A DNA stretch of 57,274 nt from Peronospora farinosa (Eukaryota; Oomycota; Peronosporomycetes; Peronosporales; Peronosporaceae): NCBI GenBank assembly GCA_947646735.1, contig CANTFK010000402.1, positions 1-57,274 of the forward strand, given 5' to 3'. Below the pieces are notes generated by a model. The model was given only the letters and a program-made list of their open reading frames with translations, ran no database searches and was not told the DNA's origin. The position numbers and the translations under genes are program-made. Shown in pieces: positions 9,241-23,987 of the stretch (position 1 is its first letter; each line of letters starts with the position of its first letter).

Positions 9241-11760
9241 ATGGTGGGCGTGCCCGGATCTTCGGAAGACGCGGGATTTCACCGCGAGTCCCAAAACGAT
9301 AAAGATGTTCATGTCAAGAAGGAGCACAAGACCGAAGAGCCACTGGAAGACCGATCGCCAGTGACTCAAGAAGAAAAAAACCAAGGATCGAAGGACCGAC
9401 CGGGCCTTGGTAGAGGCCCGGTCAACATGTTCGAGGTTGAACTTATTGAAGAAAAACCTAAATACCCTCCCTATTTCCTCGTAGAGGACACTTTGGGTCA
9501 TGATGCCTATCATGATCCAGAGGACCATCAGTCGACGGTGAAAACCGAGAGGCTAAGGTCCTCTAACAAACAAAAAACAAAGATCGCGCAGTCCAAGCCG
9601 ACAAAGTTCCCGATAAAGGCACCCAGAAAAACCAAGTCGATAGGCCCCGAGAAGTCAGGACTGGCATCATGGTCAGACGCTGACGTCACGAGGGCCTACC
9701 ACCAACGCAAGCTGAACGCGTTCCTGGAGAGCGACCCCGTCGTGAAGACTCTCGAGATACGGCAGCTGGGTCAACTCACTGGGCCAGTGTCAACCCTGCC
9801 ACGGCTGCACTCCGTCACGGACGCGATCACAGCGCTGGTCACCCTTCTTCGTGAAGCGAACATGGTCGCAGGTCGGTTCGACCCGGACGACCTGCTATCC
9901 CTGGGGTTCGACAGAATCACTACAACGTTAGAGCATATGCACAAGCGTCTGTAGATCCTGGTGGGTACCACACCAGCAACGGAACACCCACCTCTGGTGA
10001 CACCTACACACATGCGGTTCAAGGACAGCCAGATGACGCTTCAAGACATCACGGTGGGTCCCCACATGTACGGAACCGCCGGCCACCCAGGGGCGAATCA
10101 AGACCCATCTCAACGCCGGATGCCAAGCGGCCAGAGGGAAGCAGCACCGTGGTCCCAGGATCGTCCTCAACTAGGTCGGTCACTAGGATGCCCCTAGGTC
10201 CTACTGGGGCGGCGCTGCTCCAGGCCCGAGCGCGCAGCGCGGAGCAGGAACCACGGGTTCTCGGATCGGCGACGCGTGGCAAGAATGAAAATCATTCCGA
10301 TTTTCAGCCAATGGGAAATCAGCAAGGGAAAAAATTGGAATTTGCTCTGCCCCGTGACGAAGATGATGGGGGGAAGGACCTCCCTACCCGGTAGGTGATC
10401 TGCAGACCCTCTTCGACGTGGCGATGGCAAGATTCTTGAATGAACGCCAAGTATTGCAAGCACACCCTAACGATAATGCAGCAGGAGGAAGACCAGAGGT
10501 GCAAAGGACGACCGCTCACCATGACCAGCATCCAGGCATACAAATGCCAAGAGGCCACACGATGACCGACGTCGATATGGAATCCGTCGGTTCCTGTGAG
10601 TTCGACCCAGACAACATGGATTTGAGGGGACCTCAGTCGATGATGGCGAACGCAGCGCTGGGGAAGATGCCAAATATGGTCCCTCGCATCAAACTCTCGG
10701 CGACCTCGGATTTTAAAGAATTCCATGGAAGAGACCAAGACGAAGACAAAGCGCGCAGATGGGTATCAACGGTCAAGACAGCATTTATAAGAGACCAAGC
10801 ACAGATGATGAACGATGTCTCGTTTTTGGAGGATTGCTGACTGGACCGGCACAGAATTGGTACCGTCAACTGGGTCGCTCAGTCCGAGGAAACTGGAAGG
10901 ACTTAATCCAAGAGTTCATGATTTGGTTCTGTGGCACGGGGGTACCTGTCGCCCGTCAGAACTACCATGCGAAAGAAAAGGTCGGAAGAGACCCCGCTGG
11001 ATTATTTGTACCCCTGAATGTGCTTGGACTCAGAGCGAAGATAAAGATTAAGGATGGGTCGCCCAAGGTTCAGAAGGATCATGTCGATCACTACGTTTTG
11101 ACGGTGGACGACCCAGAGCTAGCAGACAAGTTGACTATGTTGCGTCTGGCGGATGTGGAAGAATGGGAGGAAGTATTGACAGCATGTCAGCGGACGAAAG
11201 CAAGACGAGGCAAGATGTTGTTTGGATCAAACAAGTTACGTCAGAAGGCACCGGCATTACCAGATAGACCGAGAGATATGAACCGCCGCTCTATACATGC
11301 AGTTCGGGCGCCCCTCAAAGACTCGAGCTCTGAAGACTCCAGCCTAGACTCTTCGGAGAACGAAGGAGATTTAAGACGAGTCTACCTTATGGAGAAAGAA
11401 GCAGGGAGGGACCCAAGTGTGAGTTTCTCAAAGAATCTACCAACCAGGGAGGCCGACCAACATCACCAGGCAGTAGACCAGCGACCCGGCTCATCATCAG
11501 CGACCCCGAACACGAGATGCGCATATTGCGGGTCCAAGAAACACGTAGATCTGAATTGCTGGAAAAGATTGACCTGCGACCGTTGTGGAAGGAAGGGTCA
11601 TCCATCAGATCGCTGCCTGTTTGTATGCCGGGGTTGTGGAGAGATTCACGAGATTGGGAAGTGCCAGATGGAGGGATTCTACCATTTGTTCCGTCAATGG
11701 TACAACCCAGCCAAGCATGCAGGGATGTTCCCGGAGAAACTCGAGAAGATGGCAAATTAG
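9241..11760 (+). pseudogene. gag: gag, frameshifted, unit 2
   Basis: Same domains as in unit 1, ending with three zinc knuckles at about 11514-11657. The one-G contraction at about 10370 splits the central part into frames 10149-10394 and 10418-10840, so gag is broken once more than in unit 1. A further difference is A at 11787 (C in unit 1 and in the minus-strand copy), just after the gag stop. Confidence 0.8.
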
Positions 11761-13087
11761 GACGCTCGCCAGGTTTGAATCTGGTAAGAGCCGAGCGTTC
11801 TAGTTGTTGTATCTTTGCATATGTGGAGAAACAGTCCAAGGAGGAAACGGGTATTCCAGTTAAGATTGGAAATACATCGAAGATTGGAAATTACCCTGTG
11901 GTCCATGATGCTTCTTATAATAAGCCTTACAATTTTGTTCGAGAAAATGCAGTAATGGAGTTGGACTTATTGCGAGGCGTGTCTAGGGGTACTGATAATA
12001 CCACGCCCCACTAAATGTTTCAGGCAAGCGAAAGCCTCTGGAAAGGTCAACAACGACCATCCAAATTTGTTATTCGATACTGGTGCCGAGATACCATTCT
12101 GGATATCGCCTTTGCTCGTAAGGTAGGTTGCCAAATTGATGAAAGTGAACGACAAAAATGTATTGGTATTAAAGAAGTCGTATACACCACGGAGGGACGC
12201 ACTCGCATCAAGGTCACTCTGAATGGGAACTTGGTGTACATCTTTAAGGTGTGGGTAGGCCATATGGTAGGCCAGGATGCAATATTGAGGATGGACTTCA
12301 TGGTCCCAGCCGGTATCCGGTTAGACTTGGCCGACGGAACTCTTTGCCTCCCCGATTGAGCTCGAGTACAATTGACCGGGCGAAGGACGCTGTACAATAC
12401 TCGAGTATCGGATGTGAAATTGGGTCGGTATGTACAGATATCCGTTGGAGGATGTACGGAAGTGCCTTTCAAAAGTTCGATCTCAGATCAGTGGAAATTG
12501 TGGGTCACGAGAGGAGAACGATGGGTGACCACCATGATACAAGGGAAAGGACGTCGACAGATTTTGAAGATAACCAATGTCAGCCCTCGCCCCTTAACAT
12601 TGCATGAAGATACCAAGTTAGGTATGTGGTTGACTAGGGAGCAAGTTCCGAGAACGCCAGGGTTTGTCTCGGTAGGCTCTCGAAGATATTCGGAATGGCT
12701 AAATCTGGCTTACGAATCTACCACTGACCAAGTCGACCATCAGGCCGACCCAATAGAAGAGGAAGAGGGGCCACTAGTGGAGAGACCAGAGTATAAGACT
12801 CCGTCACACATCTTACAGCGACCAGCGGCCCCAATCCCAATGATTAATATGATGCACCAACCGATACCCGACAGAGAAGAACAACCGTGCGAAGAGAGGG
12901 TGAATTGGCAGGAGGGGACCGCCCAAAAGCGGAGGGTATTTAAGAAGACTTACATGCAGTGAAAACCACCATTGAGGAGGAAGCCAAACTGGTAGACTTG
13001 CTACAGGCAGATGACCAGGTGTGTTCTTTCGAGAGTGGGGAACTTTGAGCCGAAGACATAAGGCCAGGGTGGGCGGTCGTACCGGAA
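11761..13087 (+). pseudogene. Protease and pol linker, unit 2
   Basis: The protease active-site DTG and the downstream fold are in different frames, as in unit 1, and the frame 12015-12359 ends at the same TGA. The linker (12372-12962) reads into a different C-terminus (EGTAQKRRVF) because its G run is one base shorter. Confidence 0.72.
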
Positions 13088-14915
13088 GTGGACCCCTCAT
13101 CTGAAGGCATTGCGTTAGAAGATATACAGATTCCTGATCCAGATGGGAACACTCCCGAAGAGGTGGACAGGTTGCGACAAATAATATGGAAGAAACTACA
13201 TCTGCTGATGGGCAAAGGTAACGCCTTACCCCCGGCCGCCCGAGGAGCGATATGCGATATCGATGTAGGGAACGCAAGACCGATCGCGCAACGCGTACGG
13301 AAAGTGGCCCCTCAATTCAGAGAGAAGCTAGCCGACCTGATCAAGGGACTGTTATCAGCAAAGATCATTCAGCCTTCCACCTCGCCATGGGCCAGCCCAA
13401 TTGTGATTATCGCAGAAGAATGGGGTCGATATTCGATTGTGTATCGACTATCGGTTGGTGAATGATCTCACCCATCTTTTGGTATACCCTATGCCGTTGA
13501 TTAACGAATTACAGGAAGACTTGGACGGAGCTTTATGGTACTGTTCTCTTGATATGGCGAGTGGTTTTTGGGTCGTCAGTATGACCGAAAGGGCGAGACT
13601 AATCTCAGCTTTCGTTACCCCACTGGGATTATTTGAATGGCTTCGGATGCCTTTTGGGCTTAAGAATGCGCCTCAGATATATCAAAGGTTGTTGGATAAT
13701 GCGTTATATGGATTCTTACGGATTTCGCCAGGGGCTGCCACAGAGGAAACAGAGGATTTGTTTGCAACAGGTGAACCAGATGCAAAATCGGGCCTCTCGA
13801 TATTGGTTCGACGATCATACATTGACGATATACTTGTTCCTGCCGAATCGTGGGACGTATTATGCCAGAAAGTGGAGCGGCTGCTAGACGTGTGTGATTA
13901 TTGTAATTTGTCGGTCAGTGCCGTCAAGAGTACGTGGGGATGTCGGAAGGTCGAGTATCTTGGACATCGAGTTTCTAAAGAGGGACTAGAGGCCCACCCA
14001 AAAGATCTTCAGTCTTTGGTCGACCTTCCTCTACCGACAACGCTGAAGGCTATGCAATCCTTTCTGGGAAGCCTGAATTACTACAGCAGATACATCGAAG
14101 ATTATGCCGTATACGCGTCGATCCTTTACGAACTGAGAGAGGTGGATTTTAACGCTTGGAGGTGCAAATTGAAGGCTAACGAGGAAGTGGCGGCCCAGGA
14201 AGACGACAAAGAAAAATGGTCGAAGGTACAAGTAGCGTTTGCCATGCTCAAGAACAAGATTGCTACGGCGCCCATCCTACGACATTTCGACCCGGCTAGG
14301 GAGGTGATCATCATTGTCTACGCAAGTGATTGGGCTATCTCGGCGTCGTTGGTGCAGAATTACGACGGCCTATATATGCCGGTAATGTTTACGAGCCGAA
14401 CCCTCAAGTCAAACGAGGTGAACTATAGCACAGTGGAAAAGGAAGTGCTGGCGTTGTTACGGATATTGGAAACTTGCTTCACGATGTTGGTCACCCGACC
14501 CATCAAGGTTCTGACGAGGCATTCTGCACTAGCCTGGCTAGTGAAGTCTTCGGGGTTGCAAGGTAGCTTAGGAAATTGGGCCGCTCTTTTGTCACAGTGG
14601 ACTTTGGAGATTGTGAAATGCAAGAAAGGCGAAGACCAGGTACTGGGGGCGTTAGCAGATGCATCGAAATATCTCGACAAGTCTACAGTGAATGAAGTTG
14701 AATATGAGGGCATGTTACTGGATTTTGACCTGATGGAGTCAATGGAGCGACGGCGGTTGATTATTTGTGGAGACTCCAATTTGGTTATAAGACAGATGCG
14801 TGGAGAGATTGAATGCAAAGCTTCAGGTTTATCCCCGTTGCTGGCCAAGGCGTTGAGTAATCTCCGGTCGTGGCCCACCCACGCAGTCTTACACGTGAAA
14901 CGAGACTGGAATTAG
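13088..14915 (+). pseudogene. pol: RT, RNase H and second RNase H remnant, unit 2
   Basis: Identical in translation to unit 1: 125-codon N-terminal piece, frameshift near 13421, then the 492-codon frame with SLDMASGFW, YIDD, the YAS-type first RNase H and the truncated second RNase H, closed by TAG at 14913-14915. Confidence 0.9.
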
Positions 14916-15106
14916 AGCGGAGACCAGTTGGCAGTGCGGCTTTACATCAGCAGCAAGGGGTCGAGTCGATACCAAGAGGATAGTGGTCAGGTCTAGAAAC
15001 AATCAATCGGCTGCCAGAGGTGTTGTTCCCTAGAGACTGGGGTCAGTCGGTCCAGGTATCTGCGGTGACGAGATCACGGTCCCCTGTCAGAATATCGGGA
15101 TAGGTC

Positions 15107-16141
15107 ATGCAAGAAGATGTGGTACAACAACTCCGGATGGATAGGATCCGAGATGTGCAAGAAGAGGAGAGCTGGGTACGCGAGTTGAATGCATATTTGA
15201 ATGGAGACTGGAATGACTTGTCGGTGGAAGCGGCTCGAACTTGCAGCAAAATGTCGGAAGACTACGAGATAAGTGAAGAAGGACTGCTAGTGTACTGCCC
15301 CGGTCAGAGAATCGAGGGGGACGACCGAGACATAACTGCCAGATTGGTGATACCTGAGAGTCTCCAAGCCGACGTCCTCCATCATTATCATACGAGTTTG
15401 GAAGGTGGCCATCAAGGAATCGGGCGTGCTTATCATCGGATCCGACGATATTGTCATTGGAGGGGTCTGTTCCGGAGTGTGCAGAAATATGTGGGTCAGT
15501 GCATGGATTGCGAGACTGGGAAAGGGTGGCCCACTTTACAAGGGAAGTCTCCGGGGAATGTTGAAGCGACGTACCCCTTCCAAATTATCGCGATGGACCA
15601 CATACCCTCTCTCCCCAAGTCGCATAAAGGAAATACGGAACTACTGATCTGGGTCGACCTGTTCACAGGTAATGTGATGGCTAAAGCAAGTGCGTCACGG
15701 ACAGCCCAGACAGTAGCTGAGGAATATGAAGAATGCGTTTTCCGCCGTTTTGGTGCCAGTGAGACGATCCGTCACGATCGGGAACCGGGGTTTATGTCGG
15801 ACTTCTTCCGAGCGCTCAGTCGTATGGTGGGTCAACGTCAGAGAGCAACCATGGCCTACCGACCTCAAGCGAACGGCACTGCGGAGAGAATGGTCCAGAC
15901 TCCAACAAGATCGCTCAAGATGTATGTGGCCGACGTGGGACAGCGAGACTGGCATGAATGCGCGGAACGTTTAGCGTTCGCGTTAAACACGGCTCAAGAC
16001 AGAGTGCGGGAGGAAACACTGTTCTATCTGGTCCATGGATGGGATTCTAGGAAGGGTATGCTAAGAAATTGGCCCACCTCTGGCACGGACCATTCCGAGT
16101 TCGGGAATTGGTCGGAGATCATGCAGTACGTTTGGAACTAG
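15107..16141 (+). pseudogene. Integrase core, unit 2
   Basis: 344-codon frame identical in translation to unit 1, with HHCC finger and the full D,D-35-E triad, and the same break after FYLVHGWDSRKGM. Confidence 0.88.
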
Positions 16142-16454
16142 GAGGCACAGAATATAGACTATTCCCAATCGTGTACATCTACAAGCTCAAGCCCGTCAGA
16201 GAATTCCCCGATCGACCGAACAGCGAGCTGAAGGTGGATGGAACGGATCGAGTCGACTTTGACGAATGTCTGCTACCCGAAGACAGCTGGGTGCGGGAAT
16301 TGGAAGAGGGCGAGTATGAAGTCGAAGAAATTTTAGAGAGCCGTACAGGTATGAAACTCGGTATGAACGGTAGAAACGAGAATTCCTCGTGCAATGGAAG
16401 GGACACCCTGACCCCTCGTGGGTGAAGGAAGTGGATCTTAATTGCGGAGAATAA
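16069..16454 (+). pseudogene. Integrase C-terminus and chromodomain, unit 2
   Basis: Same overlapping frame and same frameshift inside the chromodomain as unit 1; the region from here to the next LTR (16455-16986) holds only the short ORFs described for unit 1. Confidence 0.75.
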
Positions 16455-16986
16455 CTCCGCACTTCGAGTGCAAGAAGACAAGCCATTCCCGCTTCGAAGT
16501 AATGCAAAATCATGAAAACTAGCGAACTATACCAAGATCCTTAAAGGTAGACCTGGTAGACCTGGTCCTTATTGGTTGACCGGTACCTCGTTGGTCGACT
16601 TGGGTCTCCTATAGGGAGACCTTCACTTTTCACGAGTCCGATGTATAGAAGAATGAAGAAAAAAAGAAAAAAGGAGAAGGACTGACAAGAATCCCAATAA
16701 ACAGAGGAAAGTATGGCAGAGGATATGGAAGATGGACAGACTCTCAAAAATAGGATCGAAGAGAACGATGTGTTGGTGTTTATAGGAAAACCTTAAAGGG
16801 AGGCCCAAACTTACTCTTGAGGCGCGGGACTATAGTTTCAAGATGGGGCACGGAAGACATGGCTGGAACGACACGAGTTAGAGATGGACGACCAACAAAG
16901 AGGACAGTAAAGGACCTACGTGACGAAGGAAGTGAAGACATGCGCGTGCTCAATCCGTTGTACGGCTGAGCAAGTGCAGGGGCGGC

Positions 16987-18121
16987 TGTGGTGAAGTGCT
17001 GTCTTTGCGATATGGGGATCCCAGAATCCAGTTGGATTCGGAGTATAGACCGTGGGTCAGGGACAGGAGACCAGAAAGATAGGGGCCTCAAAGGGGAGCG
17101 ACCGTTGGCGGAGAACAATCTGCAGGACCCACAGAAGAAAAATCAGTATCAAGGTACCGGTTAGCTGGTGCCGAAGAAAGTGGACCATGACCTTCCATTG
17201 ATCGACCCGGTTCCTCGTTGGTAGGCCCAGGCCCCTCATCGGTCGACCCGGTCTCTCGTTGGTAGCCCTGGGTCCCTCATTGGTCGACCCGGAAGATCTG
17301 GATCCCTCATTGGTCGACTCGGTCTTTGGGTGGTAGACCTGGGCCCCTCATTGGTAGACTCTGCCTCTCGTTGATAGACCTGGGTTATCGGCGATCGACC
17401 TTGGCCCTTCGGGGTTCAGCCACTCCGGACCAGTTAACACAAGAATCAGACCAGTCGACGCAAGGAATTAGAGCTTCAGGCAAGGATAGAGTAAAGGAGT
17501 TAAAAGGATAGGACCTTTTAAATACTACTCAATTTGCGATCTACGTGGCACGACTCCGTCACCCAAGAAGAACTTGCTCTAAGTTACTCACTGTTCCGGG
17601 AAGGGATATATTTTGGCCCCCCGTCGAAGACAGTTGTGTAGCGAAGTTCAAGTGCGCATAGAGCTCCAGGATATATTTGGCCTATGAGCTCGTTCGAGTA
17701 GCAACACCCCCCAAGACCCACTATCGGAAGCGGTCTCCCTCACCTCAAGGTCCGGGAGCAACGTAAAGTTCAGGTGGTTGATACCCCTGAAACACGAAGG
17801 AAAAGGCCAGGGAAAGGCCAGGGATAAGCTCCCTGAAGAATTTGGCTCTAAGTCCACTCTCGACAAGGTCGATCGAGTGGCCACCTACCTGCCCACCGAG
17901 TGAAGCATATCCACTCGAGGCCCCACAGGTCTACCTCCCTCAAGGCAGACGTCTACATCTTCACCAAGTCTCCGAAGTGTGCAACCCGCCAGCCGACGGG
18001 TACACGAGGTGAGAAGAAGGTCCATACGAGGCATCGCAGTACCCCCTCCGACGGTCGGCAGTCCGGCACAGTGAGTGGTTTGGGGTCTTATCATACAATT
18101 TTGAGAACCCACTCCACCACA
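16987..18121 (+). repeat. Shared LTR between units 2 and 3 (1135 bp)
   Basis: Same length and termini as the LTR at 8106-9240, with the minisatellite at about 17193-17408. It has A at 17931, like the first LTR and unlike the second and fourth. Confidence 0.9.
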
Positions 18122-20641
18122 ATGGTGGGCGTGCCCGGATCTTCGGAAGACGCGGGATTTCACCGCGAGTCCCAAAACGATAAAGATGTTCATGTCAAGA
18201 AGGAGCACAAGACCGAAGAGCCACTGGAAGACCGATCGCCAGTGACTCAAGAAGAAAAAAACCAAGGATCGAAGGACCGACCGGGCCTTGGTAGAGGCCC
18301 GGTCAACATGTTCGAGGTTGAACTTATTGAAGAAAAACCTAAATACCCTCCCTATTTCCTCGTAGAGGACACTTTGGGTCATGATGCCTATCATGATCCA
18401 GAGGACCATCAGTCGACGGTGAAAACCGAGAGGCTAAGGTCCTCTAACAAACAAAAAACAAAGATCGCGCAGTCCAAGCCGACAAAGTTCCCGATAAAGG
18501 CACCCAGAAAAACCAAGTCGATAGGCCCCGAGAAGTCAGGACTGGCATCATGGTCAGACGCTGACGTCACGAGGGCCTACCACCAACGCAAGCTGAACGC
18601 GTTCCTGGAGAGCGACCCCGTCGTGAAGACTCTCGAGATACGGCAGCTGGGTCAACTCACTGGGCCAGTGTCAACCCTGCCACGGCTGCACTCCGTCACG
18701 GACGCGATCACAGCGCTGGTCACCCTTCTTCGTGAAGCGAACATGGTCGCAGGTCGGTTCGACCCGGACGACCTGCTATCCCTGGGGTTCGACAGAATCA
18801 CTACAACGTTAGAGCATATGCACAAGCGTCTGTAGATCCTGGTGGGTACCACACCAGCAACGGAACACCCACCTCTGGTGACACCTACACACATGCGGTT
18901 CAAGGACAGCCAGATGACGCTTCAAGACATCACGGTGGGTCCCCACATGTACGGAACCGCCGGCCACCCAGGGGCGAATCAAGACCCATCTCAACGCCGG
19001 ATGCCAAGCGGCCAGAGGGAAGCAGCACCGTGGTCCCAGGATCGTCCTCAACTAGGTCGGTCACTAGGATGCCCCTAGGTCCTACTGGGGCGGCGCTGCT
19101 CCAGGCCCGAGCGCGCAGCGCGGAGCAGGAACCACGGGTTCTCGGATCGGCGACGCGTGGCAAGAATGAAAATCATTCCGATTTTCAGCCAATGGGAAAT
19201 CAGCAAGGGAAAAAATTGGAATTTGCTCTGCCCCGTGACGAAGATGATGGGGGGAAGGACCTCCCTACCCGGTAGGTGATCTGCAGACCCTCTTCGACGT
19301 GGCGATGGCAAGATTCTTGAATGAACGCCAAGTATTGCAAGCACACCCTAACGATAATGCAGCAGGAGGAAGACCAGAGGTGCAAAGGACGACCGCTCAC
19401 CATGACCAGCATCCAGGCATACAAATGCCAAGAGGCCACACGATGACCGACGTCGATATGGAATCCGTCGGTTCCTGTGAGTTCGACCCAGACAACATGG
19501 ATTTGAGGGGACCTCAGTCGATGATGGCGAACGCAGCGCTGGGGAAGATGCCAAATATGGTCCCTCGCATCAAACTCTCGGCGACCTCGGATTTTAAAGA
19601 ATTCCATGGAAGAGACCAAGACGAAGACAAAGCGCGCAGATGGGTATCAACGGTCAAGACAGCATTTATAAGAGACCAAGCACAGATGATGAACGATGTC
19701 TCGTTTTTGGAGGATTGCTGACTGGACCGGCACAGAATTGGTACCGTCAACTGGGTCGCTCAGTCCGAGGAAACTGGAAGGACTTAATCCAAGAGTTCAT
19801 GATTTGGTTCTGTGGCACGGGGGTACCTGTCGCCCGTCAGAACTACCATGCGAAAGAAAAGGTCGGAAGAGACCCCGCTGGATTATTTGTACCCCTGAAT
19901 GTGCTTGGACTCAGAGCGAAGATAAAGATTAAGGATGGGTCGCCCAAGGTTCAGAAGGATCATGTCGATCACTACGTTTTGACGGTGGACGACCCAGAGC
20001 TAGCAGACAAGTTGACTATGTTGCGTCTGGCGGATGTGGAAGAATGGGAGGAAGTATTGACAGCATGTCAGCGGACGAAAGCAAGACGAGGCAAGATGTT
20101 GTTTGGATCAAACAAGTTACGTCAGAAGGCACCGGCATTACCAGATAGACCGAGAGATATGAACCGCCGCTCTATACATGCAGTTCGGGCGCCCCTCAAA
20201 GACTCGAGCTCTGAAGACTCCAGCCTAGACTCTTCGGAGAACGAAGGAGATTTAAGACGAGTCTACCTTATGGAGAAAGAAGCAGGGAGGGACCCAAGTG
20301 TGAGTTTCTCAAAGAATCTACCAACCAGGGAGGCCGACCAACATCACCAGGCAGTAGACCAGCGACCCGGCTCATCATCAGCGACCCCGAACACGAGATG
20401 CGCATATTGCGGGTCCAAGAAACACGTAGATCTGAATTGCTGGAAAAGATTGACCTGCGACCGTTGTGGAAGGAAGGGTCATCCATCAGATCGCTGCCTG
20501 TTTGTATGCCGGGGTTGTGGAGAGATTCACGAGATTGGGAAGTGCCAGATGGAGGGATTCTACCATTTGTTCCGTCAATGGTACAACCCAGCCAAGCATG
20601 CAGGGATGTTCCCGGAGAAACTCGAGAAGATGGCAAATTAG
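18122..20641 (+). pseudogene. gag: gag, frameshifted, unit 3
   Basis: Same breaks as unit 2: frames 17900-18835, 19030-19275, 19299-19721 and 19640-20641, the last holding the three zinc knuckles. Confidence 0.8.
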
Positions 20642-21968
20642 GACGCTCGCCAGGTTTGAATCTGGTAAGAGCCGAGCGTTCTAGTTGTTGTATCTTTGCA
20701 TATGTGGAGAAACAGTCCAAGGAGGAAACGGGTATTCCAGTTAAGATTGGAAATACATCGAAGATTGGAAATTACCCTGTGGTCCATGATGCTTCTTATA
20801 ATAAGCCTTACAATTTTGTTCGAGAAAATGCAGTAATGGAGTTGGACTTATTGCGAGGCGTGTCTAGGGGTACTGATAATACCACGCCCCACTAAATGTT
20901 TCAGGCAAGCGAAAGCCTCTGGAAAGGTCAACAACGACCATCCAAATTTGTTATTCGATACTGGTGCCGAGATACCATTCTGGATATCGCCTTTGCTCGT
21001 AAGGTAGGTTGCCAAATTGATGAAAGTGAACGACAAAAATGTATTGGTATTAAAGAAGTCGTATACACCACGGAGGGACGCACTCGCATCAAGGTCACTC
21101 TGAATGGGAACTTGGTGTACATCTTTAAGGTGTGGGTAGGCCATATGGTAGGCCAGGATGCAATATTGAGGATGGACTTCATGGTCCCAGCCGGTATCCG
21201 GTTAGACTTGGCCGACGGAACTCTTTGCCTCCCCGATTGAGCTCGAGTACAATTGACCGGGCGAAGGACGCTGTACAATACTCGAGTATCGGATGTGAAA
21301 TTGGGTCGGTATGTACAGATATCCGTTGGAGGATGTACGGAAGTGCCTTTCAAAAGTTCGATCTCAGATCAGTGGAAATTGTGGGTCACGAGAGGAGAAC
21401 GATGGGTGACCACCATGATACAAGGGAAAGGACGTCGACAGATTTTGAAGATAACCAATGTCAGCCCTCGCCCCTTAACATTGCATGAAGATACCAAGTT
21501 AGGTATGTGGTTGACTAGGGAGCAAGTTCCGAGAACGCCAGGGTTTGTCTCGGTAGGCTCTCGAAGATATTCGGAATGGCTAAATCTGGCTTACGAATCT
21601 ACCACTGACCAAGTCGACCATCAGGCCGACCCAATAGAAGAGGAAGAGGGGCCACTAGTGGAGAGACCAGAGTATAAGACTCCGTCACACATCTTACAGC
21701 GACCAGCGGCCCCAATCCCAATGATTAATATGATGCACCAACCGATACCCGACAGAGAAGAACAACCGTGCGAAGAGAGGGTGAATTGGCAGGAGGGGAC
21801 CGCCCAAAAGCGGAGGGTATTTAAGAAGACTTACATGCAGTGAAAACCACCATTGAGGAGGAAGCCAAACTGGTAGACTTGCTACAGGCAGATGACCAGG
21901 TGTGTTCTTTCGAGAGTGGGGAACTTTGAGCCGAAGACATAAGGCCAGGGTGGGCGGTCGTACCGGAA
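20642..21968 (+). pseudogene. Protease and pol linker, unit 3
   Basis: Same split protease (frame 20896-21240, TGA stop) and linker (21253-21843) as unit 2. Confidence 0.72.
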
Positions 21969-23796
21969 GTGGACCCCTCATCTGAAGGCATTGCGTTAGA
22001 AGATATACAGATTCCTGATCCAGATGGGAACACTCCCGAAGAGGTGGACAGGTTGCGACAAATAATATGGAAGAAACTACATCTGCTGATGGGCAAAGGT
22101 AACGCCTTACCCCCGGCCGCCCGAGGAGCGATATGCGATATCGATGTAGGGAACGCAAGACCGATCGCGCAACGCGTACGGAAAGTGGCCCCTCAATTCA
22201 GAGAGAAGCTAGCCGACCTGATCAAGGGACTGTTATCAGCAAAGATCATTCAGCCTTCCACCTCGCCATGGGCCAGCCCAATTGTGATTATCGCAGAAGA
22301 ATGGGGTCGATATTCGATTGTGTATCGACTATCGGTTGGTGAATGATCTCACCCATCTTTTGGTATACCCTATGCCGTTGATTAACGAATTACAGGAAGA
22401 CTTGGACGGAGCTTTATGGTACTGTTCTCTTGATATGGCGAGTGGTTTTTGGGTCGTCAGTATGACCGAAAGGGCGAGACTAATCTCAGCTTTCGTTACC
22501 CCACTGGGATTATTTGAATGGCTTCGGATGCCTTTTGGGCTTAAGAATGCGCCTCAGATATATCAAAGGTTGTTGGATAATGCGTTATATGGATTCTTAC
22601 GGATTTCGCCAGGGGCTGCCACAGAGGAAACAGAGGATTTGTTTGCAACAGGTGAACCAGATGCAAAATCGGGCCTCTCGATATTGGTTCGACGATCATA
22701 CATTGACGATATACTTGTTCCTGCCGAATCGTGGGACGTATTATGCCAGAAAGTGGAGCGGCTGCTAGACGTGTGTGATTATTGTAATTTGTCGGTCAGT
22801 GCCGTCAAGAGTACGTGGGGATGTCGGAAGGTCGAGTATCTTGGACATCGAGTTTCTAAAGAGGGACTAGAGGCCCACCCAAAAGATCTTCAGTCTTTGG
22901 TCGACCTTCCTCTACCGACAACGCTGAAGGCTATGCAATCCTTTCTGGGAAGCCTGAATTACTACAGCAGATACATCGAAGATTATGCCGTATACGCGTC
23001 GATCCTTTACGAACTGAGAGAGGTGGATTTTAACGCTTGGAGGTGCAAATTGAAGGCTAACGAGGAAGTGGCGGCCCAGGAAGACGACAAAGAAAAATGG
23101 TCGAAGGTACAAGTAGCGTTTGCCATGCTCAAGAACAAGATTGCTACGGCGCCCATCCTACGACATTTCGACCCGGCTAGGGAGGTGATCATCATTGTCT
23201 ACGCAAGTGATTGGGCTATCTCGGCGTCGTTGGTGCAGAATTACGACGGCCTATATATGCCGGTAATGTTTACGAGCCGAACCCTCAAGTCAAACGAGGT
23301 GAACTATAGCACAGTGGAAAAGGAAGTGCTGGCGTTGTTACGGATATTGGAAACTTGCTTCACGATGTTGGTCACCCGACCCATCAAGGTTCTGACGAGG
23401 CATTCTGCACTAGCCTGGCTAGTGAAGTCTTCGGGGTTGCAAGGTAGCTTAGGAAATTGGGCCGCTCTTTTGTCACAGTGGACTTTGGAGATTGTGAAAT
23501 GCAAGAAAGGCGAAGACCAGGTACTGGGGGCGTTAGCAGATGCATCGAAATATCTCGACAAGTCTACAGTGAATGAAGTTGAATATGAGGGCATGTTACT
23601 GGATTTTGACCTGATGGAGTCAATGGAGCGACGGCGGTTGATTATTTGTGGAGACTCCAATTTGGTTATAAGACAGATGCGTGGAGAGATTGAATGCAAA
23701 GCTTCAGGTTTATCCCCGTTGCTGGCCAAGGCGTTGAGTAATCTCCGGTCGTGGCCCACCCACGCAGTCTTACACGTGAAACGAGACTGGAATTAG
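21969..23796 (+). pseudogene. pol: RT, RNase H and second RNase H remnant, unit 3
   Basis: Frames 21969-22346 and 22318-23796, with the same frameshift, motifs and TAG as the other units. Confidence 0.9.
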
Positions 23797-23987
23797 AGCG
23801 GAGACCAGTTGGCAGTGCGGCTTTACATCAGCAGCAAGGGGTCGAGTCGATACCAAGAGGATAGTGGTCAGGTCTAGAAACAATCAATCGGCTGCCAGAG
23901 GTGTTGTTCCCTAGAGACTGGGGTCAGTCGGTCCAGGTATCTGCGGTGACGAGATCACGGTCCCCTGTCAGAATATCGGGATAGGTC

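Larger units (their letters stand above)
9241..16986 (+). mobile_element. Ty3/gypsy internal region, array unit 2
   Basis: Same gene order as unit 1, and offset by exactly 8881 bases after the two G-run differences. It has six G at about 10367-10372 and four G at about 12914-12917, so two more frame breaks than unit 1. It appears nearly identical to unit 3: every reading frame in the two has the same length and a constant 8881-base offset. Confidence 0.92.
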